A stretch of DNA of 64,000 nt from Corynebacterium jeikeium (GTDB lineage: Bacteria > Actinomycetota > Actinomycetes > Mycobacteriales > Mycobacteriaceae), in contig NZ_JFCH01000061.1 in NCBI RefSeq assembly GCF_000738175.1, positions 1-64,000 on the forward strand, in the 5' to 3' direction. The position numbers were made by a program, and so were the translations under genes. Below are positions 25,657 through 35,496 of this stretch, piece by piece. Numbering within the stretch: position 1 is the first letter of the stretch; the number at the start of each line of letters is the position of its first letter. The notes below the pieces were generated by a model. That model ran no database searches and was not told the DNA's origin. It saw only the letters and a list, made by a program, of their open reading frames with translations.

Positions 25657-27270
25657 GTGGATACTGCAACCACCCAAGCGACAGATTCGGCCAACCCCCG
25701 CGGCGCCGCTCGCGAAATCCCGAGCCACCGCGAGCTCGTCGAAGAGCTTCGCCAGCGCCTCACCCGTGCTCAGGCCGGAGGAGGGGAGAAGGCCCGCAAG
25801 CGCCACACCGACCGCGGCAAGCTGTTGCCGCGCGACCGTATCCGCTTGCTGCTGGACCCCGGCAGCCCGTTCCTGGAGATCGCGCCGCTGGCCGCAGAGG
25901 ACATGTACGACGGCAAGGCGCCGGCGGCGGGTATCGTCGCCGGAGTCGGGCTCGTGAGCGGTCGCCTGTGCCTGATCGCCGCTAATGACGCCACCGTCTC
26001 CGGCGGTACCTACTACCCGATGACCGTGAAGAAGCACCTCCGTGCTCAGGAGATCGCCGAGCAGAACCACCTGCCGTGCATCTACCTGGTGGACTCCGGC
26101 GGCGCAATGCTGCTGCAGCAGGATGATGTATTCCCGGACCGCAACCACTTCGGCCGCATCTTCTTCAACCAAGCCAACCTGTCGGCCAAGGGCATCCCGC
26201 AGTTGTCCGCCGTGATGGGCTCCTGCACTGCCGGTGGCGCCTACGTTCCCGCCATGAGCGATGAAACCATCATCGTGGAGAACCAGGGCACCATCTTCCT
26301 GGCTGGCCCGCCGCTGGTAAAGGCCGCCACCGGCGAGGACGTCACCCCGGAGGAGCTCGGCGGCGGCGCGATGCACTCCCGCATCTCTGGCGTGACGGAT
26401 CACCTGGCAGCCGACGACGAGGACGCGCTGCGGATCATGCGCAACATCGTCGAGACCCTGCCGGAATCCAAGCCGACCCCCTGGAAGCGCAGTACCCCCG
26501 TGCCGGCCCCGCGCCCGCAGGAGGATCTCTACGACATCGTGCCCACCGACCCGAAGATTCCCTACGATGCGCACGAGGTTATCGAGACCCTGTGCGACGA
26601 GGGCAGCCTGTCGGAGTTCAAGAGCGAATACGGCAACAGCATCATCACGACCTTCGCCCGGCTGGAAGGCCACCAGGTTGGAGTGATCGCCAACAACGGC
26701 ATCATCTTCTCCGAAGCCGCCATGAAGGGCGCACACTTCATCGAGCTCTGCGAGCAGCGGAACATCCCCATCATCTTCCTGCAGAACACCACCGGCTTCA
26801 TGGTGGGGCGTCAATACGAAGAGGGCGGCATCGCGAAGCACGGGGCGAAGATGGTGAACGCCGTGGCCACAGCATCGGTACCCAAGCTCACCGTCGTCAC
26901 CGGCGCTGCCTTCGGCGCGGGCAACTACTCGATGTGCGGGCGGGCCTACTCGCCGCGCTTTTTGTGGATGTGGCCGAACGCGCGCATCGCCGTGATGGGT
27001 GGCCCCCAGGCGGCCATGACCCTCTCCACCGTCCGCCGCGCGCAGATCGAGCGCCGGGGCGAGGAATGGTCGGCCGAGGAGCAAGAGGCTTTCGAGGCTC
27101 CCATCCGCGAGATGTTCGACGAGAAATCCACCTGCTGGTACTCCACCGCGCGCCTGTGGGACGACGGGGTAATCGACCCCGCGGACACCCGCCGCACCCT
27201 CGCCATGGCCCTCGACATCTGCGCCCAGGCTCCGCGCGAGGAAACCGGTTTCGGCGTATTCCGCATGTAA
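25657..27270 (+). CDS. accD1: Acyl-CoA carboxylase carboxyltransferase subunit, methylcrotonyl-CoA carboxylase type
   Basis: A 537-residue carboxyltransferase. The N- and C-terminal crotonase-like halves carry the oxyanion and CoA loops ([76 protein letters not shown]). The sequence resembles MCC beta subunits more than propionyl- or acetyl-CoA carboxylases. With AccA1 it would carboxylate 3-methylcrotonyl-CoA in leucine breakdown. The GTG at 25657 has TAGGAG 8 nt upstream; the frame is open 72 nt further but without a ribosome-binding site. First gene of the catabolic operon. Confidence 0.9.
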   Translation: MDTATTQATDSANPRGAAREIPSHRELVEELRQRLTRAQAGGGEKARKRHTDRGKLLPRDRIRLLLDPGSPFLEIAPLAAEDMYDGKAPAAGIVAGVGLVSGRLCLIAANDATVSGGTYYPMTVKKHLRAQEIAEQNHLPCIYLVDSGGAMLLQQDDVFPDRNHFGRIFFNQANLSAKGIPQLSAVMGSCTAGGAYVPAMSDETIIVENQGTIFLAGPPLVKAATGEDVTPEELGGGAMHSRISGVTDHLAADDEDALRIMRNIVETLPESKPTPWKRSTPVPAPRPQEDLYDIVPTDPKIPYDAHEVIETLCDEGSLSEFKSEYGNSIITTFARLEGHQVGVIANNGIIFSEAAMKGAHFIELCEQRNIPIIFLQNTTGFMVGRQYEEGGIAKHGAKMVNAVATASVPKLTVVTGAAFGAGNYSMCGRAYSPRFLWMWPNARIAVMGGPQAAMTLSTVRRAQIERRGEEWSAEEQEAFEAPIREMFDEKSTCWYSTARLWDDGVIDPADTRRTLAMALDICAQAPREETGFGVFRM

Positions 27271-27318
27271 CTCCTGTTCAAGCTACCTACGTACCCACCA
27301 CAAGAAAGAGATACTGAC

Positions 27319-29427
27319 GTGAGTGACACACATGCTCTCACCGGCCCGTTCGATACGGTGCTGGTCGCCAACCGCGGCGAAATCGCCCTGCGTGTGATCC
27401 GCACCGTGCATCGCATGGGGCTGAAGGCCGTGGCCGTTTATTCCGAGGCGGATTGTGCCGCCCCGCACGTGCACGCCGCCGACAAGGCCGTGTGTTTGGG
27501 CCCTGCCGCCGCTGCGGAGTCCTACCTCAACATCGATAAGGTTATTGACGCCGCCAAGGCGACCGGAGCCGGCGCCATCCACCCCGGCTACGGCTTCCTC
27601 TCCGAGAATGCGACCTTCGCCAAGCGTTGTGAGGACGAGGGGATTATCTTCATCGGTCCGCCCGCTGGCGCCATAGACAAGATGGGCGACAAGATCACCG
27701 CCCGCGCAACCGTGGAATCTCGCGACGTGCCCACCGTGCCCGGCATTTCTCGCCCGAATCTGACGGACCAGGAGATCATCGACGCTGCCGACTCGGTGGG
27801 GTTCCCGGTGTTGATCAAGCCATCCGCCGGCGGTGGCGGCAAGGGAATGCACCTGGTCGAAGAACCTGAGAAACTGGCCAGTGCGCTGGTTTCTGCCCGG
27901 CGCGAGGCTGCTAGCTCCTTCGGCGACGACACGCTGTTCCTGGAGCACTTCGTGGACACGCCCCGGCACATCGAGGTGCAGATCGTCGCCGATTCCCACG
28001 GCAACGTTATCCACCTGGGCGAGCGCGAGTGTTCGCTGCAGCGCCGCCACCAGAAGGTCATCGAGGAGGCGCCGTCGGCGCTGCTGGATGAGAAGACCCG
28101 GCAGGAGATCGGCGAGGCTGCCTGCGACGCGGCTCGCGCCTGCGGCTACTGCGGCGCGGGCACCGTGGAGTTCATCGTCTCCGCCAAGCAGCCCGAGCGC
28201 TTCTTCTTTATGGAGATGAACACCCGCCTGCAGGTCGAGCACCCAGTTACCGAGATGGTCACCGGCCGCGACCTGGTGGAATGGCAGATCCGCGTGGCTC
28301 GCGGTGAGGCCCTGCCGATCACACAGGACGACGTGCAGCTCAACGGCCACTCGGTGGAGGCCCGCGTCTATGCCGAAGACGCCGCCGCCGGCTTCCTGCC
28401 CACCGGTGGTTTAATCACGGGTCTTTCCTGGCCGCGCGGGGAAGGGGTTCGTGTGGACGCCGGCGTGGTGGAGGGCCAAGAGGTCAGTTCCGATTACGAC
28501 CCGATGCTGGCGAAGATCATCACCCACGCCGACACGCGCGAAAAGGCTCTCGAGCGCCTGGACCAGGCGCTGTCCCACACTCGCATCGAGGGACTCACCA
28601 CCAACATTGACTTCAACCGCTTCCTAGTCACCCGCCCGGAGGTCATTGCGGGAGACCTGCACACAGGCCTGCTGGACTCCATTGTGGAGGACTTCGAGCC
28701 CCGCGAGGTTCCCGCGGATACCTTCGCCGTTGCACTGCTGCACCTGGCTGGGGCGCTGGCCGGTGGGGCCGAGGGGGCGTCCGAAACAAAGCCAACCGCA
28801 TCCCCGCTGGGCAGTGTATGGACCGCGCGTGACGGTTGGCGCGGCGCTGGGCACCGCGCACCGCTGCGGCTGGTGCTGGCGGATCCGAGTGGCGTCACAG
28901 CGCCGGTGGAAGCCCGCGCGGAGTACCGCGACGGCATCTGGGAGGTACAGCTCACGCCGCTGACCAGCGGTGACGACGAGGATGCGCCGGTGCAGACCGA
29001 GACCAGGCGCATCCAAGTGGTCGCCAACCCGCAGGGCGGCGCCACCGAATGCCGGCTCTCCTTCGACGGCGGCCCGGCCGAAAAGTGGAGCGCCACTGCC
29101 AGCGGCAGCATCACCGGCCCGCACGGCACGCACGTGGTGGAGGTGTTCTCCGGCACTGCGCACGACGCGGAAGCCAGCTCGGAGGAGTCGCCGGACATTC
29201 TGAGCCCCATGCCTGGCACGGTCATCGCCGTGGAAGTCGCCGATGGCGACGAGGTCACCGAGGGCCAGCCCGTGATCGTCATCGAGGCCATGAAGATGGA
29301 GCACACCCTCGAGGCCACCTGCGACGGGCGGGTCAAGATCCACGCTGCCGTCGGCCAGAAGGTCGGCACCGGAGAAGTCCTGGCGGAGGTCATCGCCGCC
29401 GACAGCGCCGATACCGCCGACAGCTAG
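27319..29427 (+). CDS. accA1: Acyl-CoA carboxylase biotin carboxylase/BCCP subunit
   Basis: A 702-residue fusion of biotin carboxylase (about 1-450: VLVANRGEIALRVIRT, ATP-grasp loop KPSAGGGGKGMH, catalytic MEMNTRLQVEHPVTE), a linker, and a C-terminal biotinyl domain with EAMKMEH (Lys659). It charges biotin with bicarbonate and ATP and hands carboxyl to AccD1. The start is GTG, 48 nt after accD1, with AAGAAAGAG upstream. The domain organisation and position match AccA1 of the mycobacterial leucine locus. Confidence 0.92.
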   Translation: MSDTHALTGPFDTVLVANRGEIALRVIRTVHRMGLKAVAVYSEADCAAPHVHAADKAVCLGPAAAAESYLNIDKVIDAAKATGAGAIHPGYGFLSENATFAKRCEDEGIIFIGPPAGAIDKMGDKITARATVESRDVPTVPGISRPNLTDQEIIDAADSVGFPVLIKPSAGGGGKGMHLVEEPEKLASALVSARREAASSFGDDTLFLEHFVDTPRHIEVQIVADSHGNVIHLGERECSLQRRHQKVIEEAPSALLDEKTRQEIGEAACDAARACGYCGAGTVEFIVSAKQPERFFFMEMNTRLQVEHPVTEMVTGRDLVEWQIRVARGEALPITQDDVQLNGHSVEARVYAEDAAAGFLPTGGLITGLSWPRGEGVRVDAGVVEGQEVSSDYDPMLAKIITHADTREKALERLDQALSHTRIEGLTTNIDFNRFLVTRPEVIAGDLHTGLLDSIVEDFEPREVPADTFAVALLHLAGALAGGAEGASETKPTASPLGSVWTARDGWRGAGHRAPLRLVLADPSGVTAPVEARAEYRDGIWEVQLTPLTSGDDEDAPVQTETRRIQVVANPQGGATECRLSFDGGPAEKWSATASGSITGPHGTHVVEVFSGTAHDAEASSEESPDILSPMPGTVIAVEVADGDEVTEGQPVIVIEAMKMEHTLEATCDGRVKIHAAVGQKVGTGEVLAEVIAADSADTADS

Positions 29428-29502
29428 AAACCTCACTTCACACGTATCTCCCTAACCCAGACACCCAACCCAGACACCCAACCCAGAAAGAGGACCCAAA
29501 CC

Positions 29503-30672
29503 ATGAGCCAGAGCACCAAGAACCGTAACCCCTACCTCTCCGATGAGCTGCACGAGCTGCGCGACGCGGTGGAGGACTTCGCCAACCGCGTGGTCGACCC
29601 CGTCGCCGCCCAGCACGACCGTGACCACACCTTCCCCTACGATGTTGTCCGCCAGATGGGAGAAATGGGGCTGTTCGGCCTGCCGATCTCCGAGGAATAC
29701 GGCGGCATGGGTGGCGACTACATGGCCCTCGGCGTGGCCCTGGAGGAGCTCGCCCGCGTGGACCAGTCGGTCGCCATCACCCTCGAGGCCGGAGTCTCCC
29801 TGGGAATCATGCCGATCTACCGCTTCGGCAGCGACGAGCAGAAGCAGACCTACCTGCCCAACCTGGTGGCGGGCAAGAACCTGGCGGGCTTCGGCCTGAC
29901 CGAGCCCGAGGCCGGATCGGATGCTGGCGGCACCAAGACCACCGCCAAGCTCGACGGCGGCGAGTGGGTCATCAACGGCTCCAAGCAGTTCATCACCAAC
30001 TCCGGCACGGACATCACCTCCCTGGTCACCGCCACCGCCGTCACCGGCCAGCGGGAGAACGGGAAGAAGGAGATCTCCGCCATCATCGTGCCCAGCGGCA
30101 CTCCTGGTTTCACTGCTGAGCCCTCCTACAACAAGGTGGGCTGGAACGCCTCCGACACCCACCCGCTGACCTTCGACAACGTCCGCGTGCCGGAGGAGAA
30201 CCTCGTCGGCGAGCGCGGCCGCGGCTTCGCCTACTTCCTGTCCATCCTCGAGGAAGGACGCATCGCCATCGCCGCGCTGGCCACGGGTGCCGCCCAGGGC
30301 TGCGTGGACGAGTGCGTGCGCTACGCCAAGGAGCGCACGAGCTTCGGCAAGCCGATCTCCGAATACCAGGCCATCAGCTTCAAGATCGCCCGCATGGAGG
30401 CCCGCGCCTGGACCGCCCGTCAGGCCTGGTACGCAGCCGCGGCGAAGATGGCTGCGGGGGAGAACTTCAGCAAGGAAGCCTCCATCGCCAAGATGGTCGC
30501 CTCCGAGGCGGCGATGGATAACGCCCGCGATGCCACGCAGATCCACGGCGGCTACGGATTCATGAACGAATACCGCGTTGCCCGCCACTACCGCGACTCC
30601 AAGATTCTCGAGATCGGTGAGGGCACCACCGAGGTGCAGCAAATGCTCATCGCCCGAGCCCTGGGCGTATAA
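29503..30672 (+). CDS. Acyl-CoA dehydrogenase (isovaleryl/short branched-chain type, FadE19-like)
   Basis: A 389-residue FAD enzyme with the three acyl-CoA dehydrogenase domains. FAD/substrate motifs are GFGLTEPEAGSDAGG and the QIHGGYGFMNEYRVARHYRD block. The C-terminal EIGEGTTEVQQMLIARALG carries a Glu just before GT, the usual catalytic base of short/medium-chain enzymes. Context (after MCC, before MaoC) suggests isovaleryl-CoA to 3-methylcrotonyl-CoA, but true isovaleryl-CoA dehydrogenases usually place the base elsewhere, so 2-methylbutyryl- or isobutyryl-CoA are alternatives. The start ATG is preceded by AAAGAGGA. Confidence 0.9.
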   Translation: MSQSTKNRNPYLSDELHELRDAVEDFANRVVDPVAAQHDRDHTFPYDVVRQMGEMGLFGLPISEEYGGMGGDYMALGVALEELARVDQSVAITLEAGVSLGIMPIYRFGSDEQKQTYLPNLVAGKNLAGFGLTEPEAGSDAGGTKTTAKLDGGEWVINGSKQFITNSGTDITSLVTATAVTGQRENGKKEISAIIVPSGTPGFTAEPSYNKVGWNASDTHPLTFDNVRVPEENLVGERGRGFAYFLSILEEGRIAIAALATGAAQGCVDECVRYAKERTSFGKPISEYQAISFKIARMEARAWTARQAWYAAAAKMAAGENFSKEASIAKMVASEAAMDNARDATQIHGGYGFMNEYRVARHYRDSKILEIGEGTTEVQQMLIARALGV

Positions 30673-30702
30673 GCCACCCCCGACGCGGCGCGGGGACGAG
30701 AA

Positions 30703-30716
30703 GGCGTCAATAAAAA
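30703..30716 (-). repeat. Interspersed motif variant, TTTTTATTGACGCC
   Basis: Core TGACGCC with a pure T-tract in place of TTCTT, in the acyl-CoA dehydrogenase-maoC gap. Confidence 0.5.
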
Positions 30717-30756
30717 GCACCAGCAAGCAAGCGAAAAGTATAGGAGACCAGCGACA

Positions 30757-31257
30757 ATGAGCGCAGAAAAAGAGGTTGTGCAGCGCGGCCTGTGGTTCGA
30801 GGAGTTCACCGAGGGCGTGGTCTACCGGCACCAACCCGGGCGTACCGTCACCGAGGCGGATAACACCCTGTTCACCACCATGACCATGAACACCCAGCCG
30901 CTGCACATCGACGCGGCATGGGCCGCCACGCAGGATGGCTTCCGTGGCGAGCGGCTGGTGAACTCCATGTTCACCCTGTCCACGGTGGTGGGCTTGTCCG
31001 TCAGCCAGCTTTCCCTGGGCACCATCGTGGCCAACCTGGGGTTCAGCGAGATTTCCTTCCCCGCGCCCATGTTCCACGGCGATACCCTGTACGCCGAAAC
31101 GCGCTGCGTGGGTAAGCGACTGTCGAAGTCGCGCCCCGGGCAGGGCATCGTGGAGCTGGAGCACATCGGGCGCAACCAGGACGGCACCATCGTGTGCAAG
31201 GCCACCCGCAAGACGCTGATGCAGTGCGCACCGGAAGGGGCGGGTGACGATGTCTAA
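30757..31257 (+). CDS. MaoC-family enoyl-CoA hydratase
   Basis: A 166-residue hot-dog-fold hydratase. The hydratase-2 signature region reads MNTQPLHIDAAWA (about 47-59), with the catalytic His retained (H53). Its mycobacterial counterpart Rv2499c works with the CitE-like lyase on methylglutaconyl-/itaconyl-CoA. Here it would hydrate 3-methylglutaconyl-CoA to (R)-HMG-CoA, and possibly itaconyl-CoA to citramalyl-CoA. The ribosome-binding site is TAGGAGA. Its stop overlaps the citE ATG by 8 nt, indicating coupled translation. Confidence 0.87.
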   Translation: MSAEKEVVQRGLWFEEFTEGVVYRHQPGRTVTEADNTLFTTMTMNTQPLHIDAAWAATQDGFRGERLVNSMFTLSTVVGLSVSQLSLGTIVANLGFSEISFPAPMFHGDTLYAETRCVGKRLSKSRPGQGIVELEHIGRNQDGTIVCKATRKTLMQCAPEGAGDDV

Positions 31258-32131
31258 CACTGCATGGCTACCACAGGGGCCCGCGCTGCTGTTCGCCCCG
31301 GCCGACCGCCCCGAGCGCTTCGCTAAGGCCGCCGACCGTTCCGACATGGTCATCCTCGACCTCGCGGACGGCTGCCGCGCCGAGAACCGCGCCGAGGCCA
31401 GGCAGAACGTGATCCACGCGGACCTGGACCCGGAGCGCACCATCGTGCGCATTAACCCCATCGATTCGCCCGATTTCGCCGCGGACCTCGCCGCCGTCAC
31501 GGACTCGCCGTTTAGGACCGTGATGGTGCCGAAGGTGGAAAGCGCTCTTGTTCTTGGTGACGCCGATTCCAACCGACGTGTGCTTCCCGAAGACTTTCGC
31601 GCAATCGCCCTGATCGAAACCCCCAGGGGCGTGGTGAACCTCGCGGAGATCGCCGCGGACCCGCAGGTGGTGGCTCTGTTCTGGGGTGCCGAGGACCTCA
31701 CTGCGGCACTGGGCGGGACGAGCTCTCGTTACGGTGCTGACGAGGATCCCACCCCCGGCGGCGGGCCGTCCGGCCACCCGGGGGGCTACCGCGAGGTCCC
31801 GCGCCTGACCCGTGCAATGGTGCTGCTGCACGCGGCTGCGGCGGGCATCGTGGCGCTGGATTCCATCCACGCCGATACGAAGGATACGGAAGGTGCTAGC
31901 GCCGAGGCCATCGACGCAGCTGCCAGTGGTTTCGTTGCCACCGTTTCGATCCACCCCGGCCTGGTGCCCGTCATCCGCGAGGCCTACGCGCCCACCGAGG
32001 AGCAAGCCACCTGGGCGCGCCGGGTCATCGAAGGGGCTGCCGAGAACTCCGGAGCTTTCGCACTGGACGGCCAGATGATCGATGCGCCCCTGCTGCGCCA
32101 GGCCGAAGTGATCGCCGCCAGGATTCGCTAG
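31250..32131 (+). CDS. CitE-like beta-hydroxyacyl-CoA lyase (HMG-/citramalyl-CoA lyase type)
   Basis: A 293-residue HpcH/HpaI aldolase-family TIM barrel. Conserved positions: RPERFAKAADRSDMVILDLAD, Mg-binding Glu in MVPKVESA (about 98), and Glu/Asp in LFWGAEDLTAALGG (about 145-157). No citrate lyase alpha/gamma genes are nearby, so it is a stand-alone lyase. The mycobacterial Rv2498c in the same gene context cleaves (R)-HMG-CoA and (S)-citramalyl-CoA, in leucine and itaconate breakdown. I chose the ATG at 31250 over a GTG 6 nt upstream. Confidence 0.87.
   Translation: MSNTAWLPQGPALLFAPADRPERFAKAADRSDMVILDLADGCRAENRAEARQNVIHADLDPERTIVRINPIDSPDFAADLAAVTDSPFRTVMVPKVESALVLGDADSNRRVLPEDFRAIALIETPRGVVNLAEIAADPQVVALFWGAEDLTAALGGTSSRYGADEDPTPGGGPSGHPGGYREVPRLTRAMVLLHAAAAGIVALDSIHADTKDTEGASAEAIDAAASGFVATVSIHPGLVPVIREAYAPTEEQATWARRVIEGAAENSGAFALDGQMIDAPLLRQAEVIAARIR
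31551..31564 (+). repeat. Interspersed motif copy, TTCTTGGTGACGCC
   Basis: Full match on the sense strand of the CitE-like gene; encodes VLGDA. Confidence 0.7.
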
Positions 32132-32232
32132 TTCCCCCTATTGCTGCCCCGTTTATTCACCCCGCCCATTCCACCCGCCCACCCGACTTTGCTTCAACGC
32201 AAGATCCCTTTCCCACGAAAAGGTTGATAACC

Positions 32233-33927
32233 ATGACTACCCCTACTCGCAACGACCGCCCGATTGTTATTTCCGACCCGGCGGACCTGGACCCCACCCT
32301 GTCGCACCAGGTTGGACGTACCGACGTAGACCTGCTGGACGAGACCATCGGCCAGTGCCTCGCCCGCATCGTGGCCGAGTACCCGGACCACGACGCGATC
32401 ATCGACTTCTACGGCGACGTACACCTGACGTATACGGAGTTCTACCGCAAGGTGCAGCGCCTGGCCTCCGGCCTACACGCTGCCGGTTACCGCAAGGGCG
32501 ACCGTATCGGCATCTGGGCGCCCAACCGCTGGGAATGGACGTTGGTACAGTTCGCCACCGCTGAGATCGGCGCGATCCTGGTCTGCATCAACCCGTCCTA
32601 CCGTCATAAGGAGCTGGTTTACGCCATGGGCCAGTCCGGTGTGAAGGGCTTGTTCTCCGCGGGCCGCTTCAAGGACTCGAACTACCGCGCGATGATCGAC
32701 GCGGCGGAAAGCCAGTTCAGCCGCCACAACTACAAGGAGACGATCTTCTTCGGCTCCGAGCGTTGGGACGAGCTGGCCAACCACGCGATCCTGGATTTGA
32801 ACCCGGTGCGCGAGCAGCTGCACCCGGACGATCCCATCAACATCCAGTACACCTCCGGCACCACCGGCATGGCCAAGGGCGCCACCCTGACCCACCGCAA
32901 CATTCTGAACAACGGCTACCTGGTGGGGGAGACCCTGCAGTACTCCGACCAGGATAAGGTCGTCATCCCCGTTCCTTTCTTCCACTGCTTCGGCATGGTG
33001 ATGGGCAACCTGGGTGCCATCACCCACGGTGCAACGACGATCATCGCCGGCCCGGTGTTCAACCCGCAGTCGGTACTGGAGGCCGTCGAGCATGGCAAAG
33101 CCACCAGCCTGTTCGGCGTGCCGACGATGTTCATGGCGGAGCTCGACGAGATCGAGCACGCCAAGGCTAAGGACAAGACCTATGACCTTTCCAGCCTGCG
33201 CACCGGCATCATGTCCGGCACCGCCTGCCCCACCCGCACGATGCGGCAGGTGATGGACATCATGAACATCAGTGAGATCACCATTGCCTACGGCATGACG
33301 GAAACCTCGCCGGTGAACCACCAGACGCTGGTGGACGATCCGATCGAGAAGCGCGTGGGTACCGTCGGCCGCCCCAACCCACACATCGAAGTGAAGATCG
33401 TGGACCCCGAGACGGGCGAGACCGTGAAGCGTGGCGAGCAGGGCGAAATCCTGATCCGTGGCTTCCTGGTGATGCAGGGCTACTGGGACATGCCCGGCAA
33501 GACGGCGGATGCTATCGACGAGGACGGTTGGATGCACTCCGGCGACCTGGGAACGATGGACGAGGAAGGCTACGCACGCATCACGGGACGAGCGAAGGAC
33601 ATGGTGATCCGCGGTGGCGAGAACCTTTACCCCCGGGAAATCGAAGAGTTTCTCATGGCGCACCCGGACATCTCCGACGTGCAGGTCGTAGGCGTACCGG
33701 ACGAGAAGTACGGCGAGGAACTGATGGCCTTCATCATCATGCGCGAGGACGCCGAACCGTTGGATCAGGCAGCAGTTCGTGAGTTCTGCGCTGGCGAACT
33801 GACCCGCCACAAGATCCCGAAGTACGTCGAGTGCGTGGACTCCTTCCCGATGACGCTTTCGGGCAAGGTCCGCAAGGTCGAGCTGCGCGAGCACGCGGTG
33901 GAGCTGCTCGGGATCTACCAGAAGTAA
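32233..33927 (+). CDS. Acyl-CoA ligase (AMP-forming), FadD35-like
   Basis: A 564-residue adenylating enzyme of the medium-chain/short branched FadD group. Motifs: IQYTSGTTGMAKGATLTHRN (A3, about 200), AYGMTETSPVNHQTL (A5), WMHSGDLGTMDEEGYARITG (A7), and the catalytic Lys in MTLSGKVRKVEL near the C-terminus. In mycobacteria a fadD gene sits in the same cluster. It may activate a branched acid or itaconate for entry into the pathway. Start ATG with AAAAGG 9 nt upstream; an in-frame TTG 9 nt earlier is ignored. Confidence 0.9.
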   Translation: MTTPTRNDRPIVISDPADLDPTLSHQVGRTDVDLLDETIGQCLARIVAEYPDHDAIIDFYGDVHLTYTEFYRKVQRLASGLHAAGYRKGDRIGIWAPNRWEWTLVQFATAEIGAILVCINPSYRHKELVYAMGQSGVKGLFSAGRFKDSNYRAMIDAAESQFSRHNYKETIFFGSERWDELANHAILDLNPVREQLHPDDPINIQYTSGTTGMAKGATLTHRNILNNGYLVGETLQYSDQDKVVIPVPFFHCFGMVMGNLGAITHGATTIIAGPVFNPQSVLEAVEHGKATSLFGVPTMFMAELDEIEHAKAKDKTYDLSSLRTGIMSGTACPTRTMRQVMDIMNISEITIAYGMTETSPVNHQTLVDDPIEKRVGTVGRPNPHIEVKIVDPETGETVKRGEQGEILIRGFLVMQGYWDMPGKTADAIDEDGWMHSGDLGTMDEEGYARITGRAKDMVIRGGENLYPREIEEFLMAHPDISDVQVVGVPDEKYGEELMAFIIMREDAEPLDQAAVREFCAGELTRHKIPKYVECVDSFPMTLSGKVRKVELREHAVELLGIYQK

Positions 33928-33975
33928 GCAACAGCACAAACTGCTCATACTGACCCAAACAGAAAGGAAGCAACC

Positions 33976-34752
33976 GTGAGCACCACAGCGCCACATCATT
34001 CAAAACTGCGCACTGCCGCGGAGGCAATCGCTGACATTACAGACGGCGCCACCCTGGCCGTCGGCGGATTCGGGGTGTGCGGCATCCCGCAGGTCCTGCT
34101 CGAGGAACTCAGCCGCACGCAGGTCAAAGACCTGGAAGCGGTTAGCAACAACGCCGGCCTGGATGGCCGCGGCCTGGGGCTGCTGCTGGCGAACCACCAG
34201 CTACGCCGCATCGTGGCCAGCTACGTCGGCGAGAACAAGGAGTTCGCCCGTCAATACCTAGACGGCGAGCTCGAGGTAGAGCTCACCCCGCAGGGCACCC
34301 TGGCGGAGCGGCTGCGCGCCGGCGGTTCCGGCATCGGCGCCTTCTTCACCCGCACCGGCGTGGGCACGCTCGTCGCCGAAGGCGGCATGCCGTGGAAGTA
34401 CGACCAGGCGGACAAGACCAAGGTGGAGGTGGCCTCCCCGGCCAAGGAAACCCGCACCATCGACGGCGAGGACTATGTGCTGGAAACCGCCATCCGCGCC
34501 GACTTCGGCCTGGTCCGCGCCTCCGTTGCCGACAAGGACGGCAACCTGCGCTTCGCTAAAACTGCCCGCAATTTCAACCCCCTGGCTGCTATGAGCGGCA
34601 AGATCTGCATCGTGGAGGCCGAAAAGGTTGTGGAGGTCGGCGAACTCGACCCGGATGACATTCACCTGCCCGGCGTGTTCGTCCACCGAATCGTGGAACT
34701 TACCCCGGAACAGGCAGCCGACAAGATGATTGAAAAGGAGACCGTGCGATGA
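33976..34752 (+). CDS. scoA: Succinyl-CoA:3-ketoacid CoA-transferase subunit A
   Basis: A 258-residue alpha subunit. It has the class I CoA-transferase fold with the CoA-binding signature in [21 protein letters not shown] (about 26-46) and [22 protein letters not shown]. With ScoB it moves CoA from succinyl-CoA to acetoacetate released by the HMG-CoA lyase. GTG start with AAAGGAAG upstream; the stop overlaps scoB by 4 nt (ATGA). Confidence 0.95.
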   Translation: MSTTAPHHSKLRTAAEAIADITDGATLAVGGFGVCGIPQVLLEELSRTQVKDLEAVSNNAGLDGRGLGLLLANHQLRRIVASYVGENKEFARQYLDGELEVELTPQGTLAERLRAGGSGIGAFFTRTGVGTLVAEGGMPWKYDQADKTKVEVASPAKETRTIDGEDYVLETAIRADFGLVRASVADKDGNLRFAKTARNFNPLAAMSGKICIVEAEKVVEVGELDPDDIHLPGVFVHRIVELTPEQAADKMIEKETVR

Positions 34753-35390
34753 CCGGCTGGACCAGGCAAGAAATGGCCGCCCGTGCCGCCCAGGAGCTCG
34801 AGGATGGCCAGTACGTAAACCTGGGCATCGGCATGCCCACCCTGGTGCCGAACTATGTGCCGGAGGGCGTGACCGTTTCCCTGCAATCGGAAAACGGCAT
34901 GCTGGGCATCGGCCCCTACCCGGAGGCGGGCCACGCCGACCCGGACCTCATCAACGCGGGCAAAGAGACGGTGACGGCGCTACCCGGCACCAGCTACTTC
35001 GATTCCGCCTTAAGCTTCGGCATGATCCGCGCCGGCAAGATCGACGTCGCCATCCTCGGCGCCATGGAGGTCAACGCCCGCGGCGACATCGCCAACTGGA
35101 TGGTGCCCGGCAAGATGGTCAAGGGAATGGGTGGCGCCATGGATCTGGTCGTCGGCGCGCGCCGGGTGATCGTCCTGATGGATCACACCACCAAGACCGG
35201 GGAGCCGAAGCTCATCGAGGAGCTCACGCTGCCCACTACCGGCCTCGGCGTGGTCGATCGGATCATCACTGACCTTGCGGTTTTCGATCGCGACGAAGGT
35301 GGGCTGACCTTGGTGGAGCTGGCACCTGGCGTCACCACAGAAGAGGTAGAAGAAAAGACCGCAGTGCCGTTTAGGACGGCGCTGGGGTAG
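34749..35390 (+). CDS. scoB: Succinyl-CoA:3-ketoacid CoA-transferase subunit B
   Basis: A 213-residue beta subunit carrying the catalytic glutamate, E48, in [13 protein letters not shown], which forms the enzyme-CoA thioester. [16 protein letters not shown] precedes it. Length and motifs are typical. Translation is coupled to scoA. Together they return acetoacetate to acetoacetyl-CoA for the thiolase encoded next. Confidence 0.95.
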   Translation: MTGWTRQEMAARAAQELEDGQYVNLGIGMPTLVPNYVPEGVTVSLQSENGMLGIGPYPEAGHADPDLINAGKETVTALPGTSYFDSALSFGMIRAGKIDVAILGAMEVNARGDIANWMVPGKMVKGMGGAMDLVVGARRVIVLMDHTTKTGEPKLIEELTLPTTGLGVVDRIITDLAVFDRDEGGLTLVELAPGVTTEEVEEKTAVPFRTALG

Positions 35391-35419
35391 ACCCCCAATC
35401 GGCTTCGCTGGGCCATCGT

Positions 35420-35456
35420 TCGTGCCATACTTGAGGGCACGACGCAGGCTTTTTTA
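35420..35456 (+). terminator. Possible terminator after scoB
   Basis: A 7-bp stem (TCGTGCC with GGCACGA, 9-nt loop) is followed after 7 nt by a run of six T (35450-35455). The distance to the T-run is long, so termination may be partial and thiolase may still be cotranscribed. Confidence 0.4.
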
Positions 35457-35496
35457 AGCGATGACGCCACTAGTTTCGAAAGTTAGGATTTATCAG

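Noticed and set aside
28743..28758. GGCGTCCGAAACAAAG in accA1 as a further motif copy.
   Set aside because: Mismatches in both the core and the A-rich arm; within the range expected by chance.
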